In this document: positions 61,442 through 64,000 of the stretch, piece by piece
How positions within the stretch are numbered: the stretch's first letter is position 1
Layout of the letters: the number at the start of each line of letters is the position of its first letter
NCBI RefSeq assembly: GCF_030548175.1
Contig: NZ_JAUORX010000012.1
Location: forward strand, 16,606-80,605
Length of the DNA stretch: 64,000 bases
Source: Cognatishimia sp. 1_MG-2023
GTDB lineage: Bacteria > Pseudomonadota > Alphaproteobacteria > Rhodobacterales > Rhodobacteraceae
Direction of reading: 5' to 3'
The notes under the pieces: generated by a model
Database searches by the model: none
The model's input: only the letters and a program-made list of their open reading frames with translations
What the model was told of the DNA's origin: nothing
Position numbers and translations under genes: made by a program

Positions 61442-61656
61442 CGTCTTGCAGCCGGGCAGGGGGATCGCTGGGTCTGCACATAGAGCGCGTCGCGGATTTT
61501 ATCGCGGGACTTTTGTCTCTTTGGTGGGTCAAGTATTGCCCCGCTACAGCGCCAGAGAGCGGCGTAGAGGCTGATTGCGTCGATTTGTGGGTAGTTGAGC
61601 TGTGTGGTGCTGTGATCGGCTCTGAGTGGGTGTAAGCTTGGGCGGGCTCGAATACC
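61426..61656 (-). pseudogene. Possible coding remnant
   Basis: An open minus-strand frame of 76 codons without a usable start codon reads IDAISLYAALWRCSG, then DPPKRQKSRDKIRDALYV, and stops inside the parAB terminator stem. The composition looks protein-like (charged, amphipathic), and the frame may be the tail of a lost gene. I do not recognise it. The rest of the 61289-61668 gap contains only the palindromes and terminator. Confidence 0.25.
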
Positions 61657-61668
61657 CTAACGGGTGCT

Positions 61669-62553
61669 TCACGCGTCGCGATAGGCCCGCAACCAGCTTA
61701 AAAACACATAAGCCGAAGAGCTTTTTGAGATTTCTTTAGAAACAGAGGCTGAATACCAAGCACAGCGTTTCGTTCTGACATCCAATGGGACCAGCGCACC
61801 AGAGGCAATTTCGCGCTGGCAAATGATATCATCCGCCAAAATTGCACCTTCGCCATCTACGGCTGCGTCGATGGCCATTGAAAAATCAGAATAGATTTTT
61901 CCAGATTTCCAGTTTTCGCTTTCTGGGGCATATTTTGCGTACCACATTTGCCAGATTTGTTTGCCGTGATCATGTACCAAGGGCAGGGCGTCGAAATTAA
62001 CCGCCCCGTGCTCGTCTACCAGTTTGGCATACATTTCTGGCGAGCAGGCTGGAAAACAATCTAAGGGAAACAGCTGGTGATGAATGGCGCCAGATGTGGG
62101 GCGGCGCGTTTCGAAGTTGACGATAATATCTGCCTGTCCGTCTGTCAGCAGCGGCGGTTTCCAAGCGACGGTTAAATCAACGTCGATACGCGGAAACTCT
62201 TCTGAAAATGCATTGATGCGCTTGCGTAGCCAGCGTGAGGCAATCGCAGATTCGGCAACAACATTCAGTGAAGCACGCTGGTGTTTTTTAAGAATATTGT
62301 AGCATGCATCTTTCATGGTTTGGAATGCGCTTGAGATATGAGGCAGCAATTCGCGACCCTCGTCCGTCAATGCAACTTTGTTGCCAAGGCGTACAAAAAG
62401 CGGAACGCCAAACCATGCTTCTAGAGTTTTGATATGCTGACTAATAACGCTGTGACTTACGTTTAGATCACGCGCGGCCTGAGCCAAACTTTCGTGTCGA
62501 GCGGCGGCCTCGAATGCGCGTAATGCGTTTAGGTGTTTCAGAGGAACATTCAT
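61669..62553 (-). CDS. GcvA-like LysR-family regulator
   Basis: A 294-residue LysR of the same subfamily as those at 6836 and 53944 (HLNALRAFEAAARHES, NVSHSVISQHIKTLEAWFG). The ATG at 62553 matches the start of the paralogues; a longer in-frame start is rejected. Divergent from the binding-protein gene at 62692, its presumed target. Confidence 0.88.
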   Translation of the reverse strand: MNVPLKHLNALRAFEAAARHESLAQAARDLNVSHSVISQHIKTLEAWFGVPLFVRLGNKVALTDEGRELLPHISSAFQTMKDACYNILKKHQRASLNVVAESAIASRWLRKRINAFSEEFPRIDVDLTVAWKPPLLTDGQADIIVNFETRRPTSGAIHHQLFPLDCFPACSPEMYAKLVDEHGAVNFDALPLVHDHGKQIWQMWYAKYAPESENWKSGKIYSDFSMAIDAAVDGEGAILADDIICQREIASGALVPLDVRTKRCAWYSASVSKEISKSSSAYVFLSWLRAYRDA

Positions 62554-62691
62554 ATCTTCAGTATAGGAAAAACCTACGCTGAGTGCCATATAAATGTTAT
62601 TTTGCAAAACTCAAAGGTCTCTATCCTATTCGAACTGCCGCCAAAGCAGGGAAAACCTGATGCGGCTCGATATAAATTAGGGAGTTTCGAC

Positions 62692-63789
62692 ATGTCATCT
62701 AAGATAACGAATAAAACCTTTAATCGACGTACTTTCCTTAAAACTTCAGCAGGGACCGGCCTGGCGCTTTCGTCAGGTATGTTGGCTGCGCCAGCCTTGG
62801 CGCAATCGCGGTCGCTGAAAGTGGGTGCTTATGGCGGCTATTTTGAAAATAGCCTGAAGAAACACGTCTATCCAAAGTTCACTGAAGCCACTGGCATCGC
62901 GGTTGAGAGCGTGACACAGCCTGATAGCACCAGCTGGCTGCAAACCATGACCCAAGCCTTGAAGGCGGGTAACATCCCGACAGATTTGTCGATGCACACA
63001 CCGACCAACGTTCTAAAAGGCGAGCGTTTGGGGGAGATGTTTGCTCCGGTTGATCCAAAGCGTATGCCAAATGTGGGCAACCTGGATGAGTATTTCTTGC
63101 ATGAAGCGAAAGAAGGCATTTTGGCTGTCGGCTCGTTGAGCTTCTTTTCGTCAATGGTGGTTAACCCTGACGAAGTGACCGTTCCGACAAGCTGGGCTGA
63201 ATTCTGGGATACCGAGCGCTTTGAGGCCTCTTTGGGGCTACCAAAGACAGTAAACTTTAACTTCTTGGATATTGTTGCAGCGACGTTCTTTGATGGTGCA
63301 GAAACACTGCGGTCCCGCGACGGCATTGTTGCAGCGATTGAGAAAACGGGTGAAATTCTGCCGAATGTGGCGCTGTGGTATTCTGCTGAAAGTCAGATGG
63401 AGCAGGCGCTTAAGAACTTTGATGTTGTTGGGGGTATGTATTTCCACGACGTCGCTGGTTTGATGAAAGCGGACGGCCATCCAATTGAATCTGTGTTCCC
63501 AAAAGAGGGCTGCCCGATCAGCTATAACTCTTGGACGCTTTCCAATGGTTCTACGAAATCAGATGAAGCACATGAATTCATCAACTTTACCTCTGATCCG
63601 GCAGTTCAGGCCATTATGGCCCGCACAATTGGTACAGCGCCTGTCGTTGACCGGTCAGCAACTGATTTGACCGAAGCAGAATTTATGTCGGTTTCCGGTT
63701 CCCCTGCGATCAGGCCACCGCACGAGGTTTATGTGGATGAAGAAACCTTCATCGCAGAAACCTGGAACCGCATGATCGCCAAAGCCTAA
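62692..63789 (+). CDS. Tat-exported PotD-like ABC substrate-binding protein
   Basis: A 365-residue solute-binding protein homologous over its full length to the one at 54990 (shared SVTQPDS.SWL, VPTSW.E.WD, SVFPKEG, HEFINF). Tat motif [13 protein letters not shown], cleavage after APALA. ATG 62692 is preceded by GGGAG; a long upstream in-frame reading is rejected. Unlike its paralogue, it is followed 14 bases later by the transporter ATPase gene. Confidence 0.9.
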   Translation: MSSKITNKTFNRRTFLKTSAGTGLALSSGMLAAPALAQSRSLKVGAYGGYFENSLKKHVYPKFTEATGIAVESVTQPDSTSWLQTMTQALKAGNIPTDLSMHTPTNVLKGERLGEMFAPVDPKRMPNVGNLDEYFLHEAKEGILAVGSLSFFSSMVVNPDEVTVPTSWAEFWDTERFEASLGLPKTVNFNFLDIVAATFFDGAETLRSRDGIVAAIEKTGEILPNVALWYSAESQMEQALKNFDVVGGMYFHDVAGLMKADGHPIESVFPKEGCPISYNSWTLSNGSTKSDEAHEFINFTSDPAVQAIMARTIGTAPVVDRSATDLTEAEFMSVSGSPAIRPPHEVYVDEETFIAETWNRMIAKA

Positions 63790-63803
63790 ACGGAGACAAG
63801 TGC

Positions 63804-64000
63804 ATGTCCGACTTGACCATGAATAAAATTTGCAAAAAATACGGCTCTGTCGTTGCTGTAAAAAACGCAAGTCTCACCTTTGAGTCGGGCAAGCTAACTG
63901 CTTTGCTTGGGCCTTCTGGGTGTGGAAAAACGACTCTGCTTCGTATGATTGCAGGGCTCGAGATGCCCACTGAAGGAGACATAATTTTGGGAGGCGAGAA
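63804..64000 (+). CDS. ABC transporter ATPase (PotA-like), cut by window end
   Basis: The first 65 codons of an ABC ATPase, with Walker [14 protein letters not shown] near residue 40 and the typical [10 protein letters not shown] segment. The PotA/FbpC-type opening ([17 protein letters not shown]) matches importers for polyamines, iron or related solutes. The rest, and presumably the permeases, lie beyond the window. Confidence 0.9.
   Translation, partial: MSDLTMNKICKKYGSVVAVKNASLTFESGKLTALLGPSGCGKTTLLRMIAGLEMPTEGDIILGGE

Overview
The window looks like part of a large plasmid or chromid of a marine alphaproteobacterium of the roseobacter type (Rhodobacterales). The evidence is a Rep_3-like initiator divergent from a parA-parB pair with iterons between them, a tripartite tricarboxylate transporter, many ABC amino-acid importers with Tat-exported binding proteins, and at least nine LysR regulators. 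No rRNA, tRNA, CRISPR array or intact insertion sequence is visible. I cannot name the genus.

Layout. (1) 15-6667, minus strand: nhaC-type antiporter, EamA exporter, ornithine cyclodeaminase, arginase, M20 amidohydrolase and a second cyclodeaminase-like enzyme, divergent from a GcvA-like LysR. This reads as arginine/ornithine catabolism toward proline. (2) 7.8-9.9 kb: isochorismatase-type hydrolase, RidA and LysR, divergent from (3) 10.0-15.4 kb: orphan PxpA plus a branched-chain-type ABC importer with a LivM-LivG fusion. (4) 15.5-26.1 kb: N-carbamoyl amino-acid hydrolase, LysR, a complete second Liv-type importer, amidase, and cobalt-type nitrile hydratase alpha, beta and accessory protein. 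This is a nitrile/amide uptake and hydrolysis island. (5) 26.2-28.9 kb: three small SnoaL/NTF2-like proteins and an ABM-fold protein beside a LysR. (6) 29.0-33.2 kb: P5C dehydrogenase, a wrecked aminotransferase, an ACT protein and a second NhaC. (7) 33.4-39.4 kb: LysR, small membrane protein, polar amino-acid ABC importer, sulfatase. (8) 39.5-42.1 kb: LysR, TctC, CHMI-like protein and a truncated TctB.

At about 42.14 kb the truncated tctB meets, tail to tail, a 3'-truncated pyruvate-dehydrogenase-type E1 (MdeB-like). To the right lies a methionine-degradation (mde-like) cluster: Lrp regulator, HisC-type aminotransferase, second Lrp, methionine gamma-lyase, a further trans-sulfuration enzyme and OsmC (42.1-49.5 kb). 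Then come a ParDE toxin-antitoxin pair, a PuuR-like regulator with gabT-gabD, a GcvA-like LysR with a Tat-exported PotD-like protein, an alpha/beta hydrolase and RidA (49.7-57.4 kb).

The replication and partition module occupies 57.5-61.4 kb: initiator (minus), four 22-bp-phased iterons, then parA-parB (plus) and AT-rich palindromes. It is followed by a second GcvA-like LysR/PotD-like module that leads into an ABC ATPase cut by the window end. The genes together describe a replicon specialised for importing and dismantling nitrogen-rich organics (arginine, ornithine, proline, GABA/polyamine, amides/nitriles, methionine). Many paralogous modules are present, and a few are visibly decaying.
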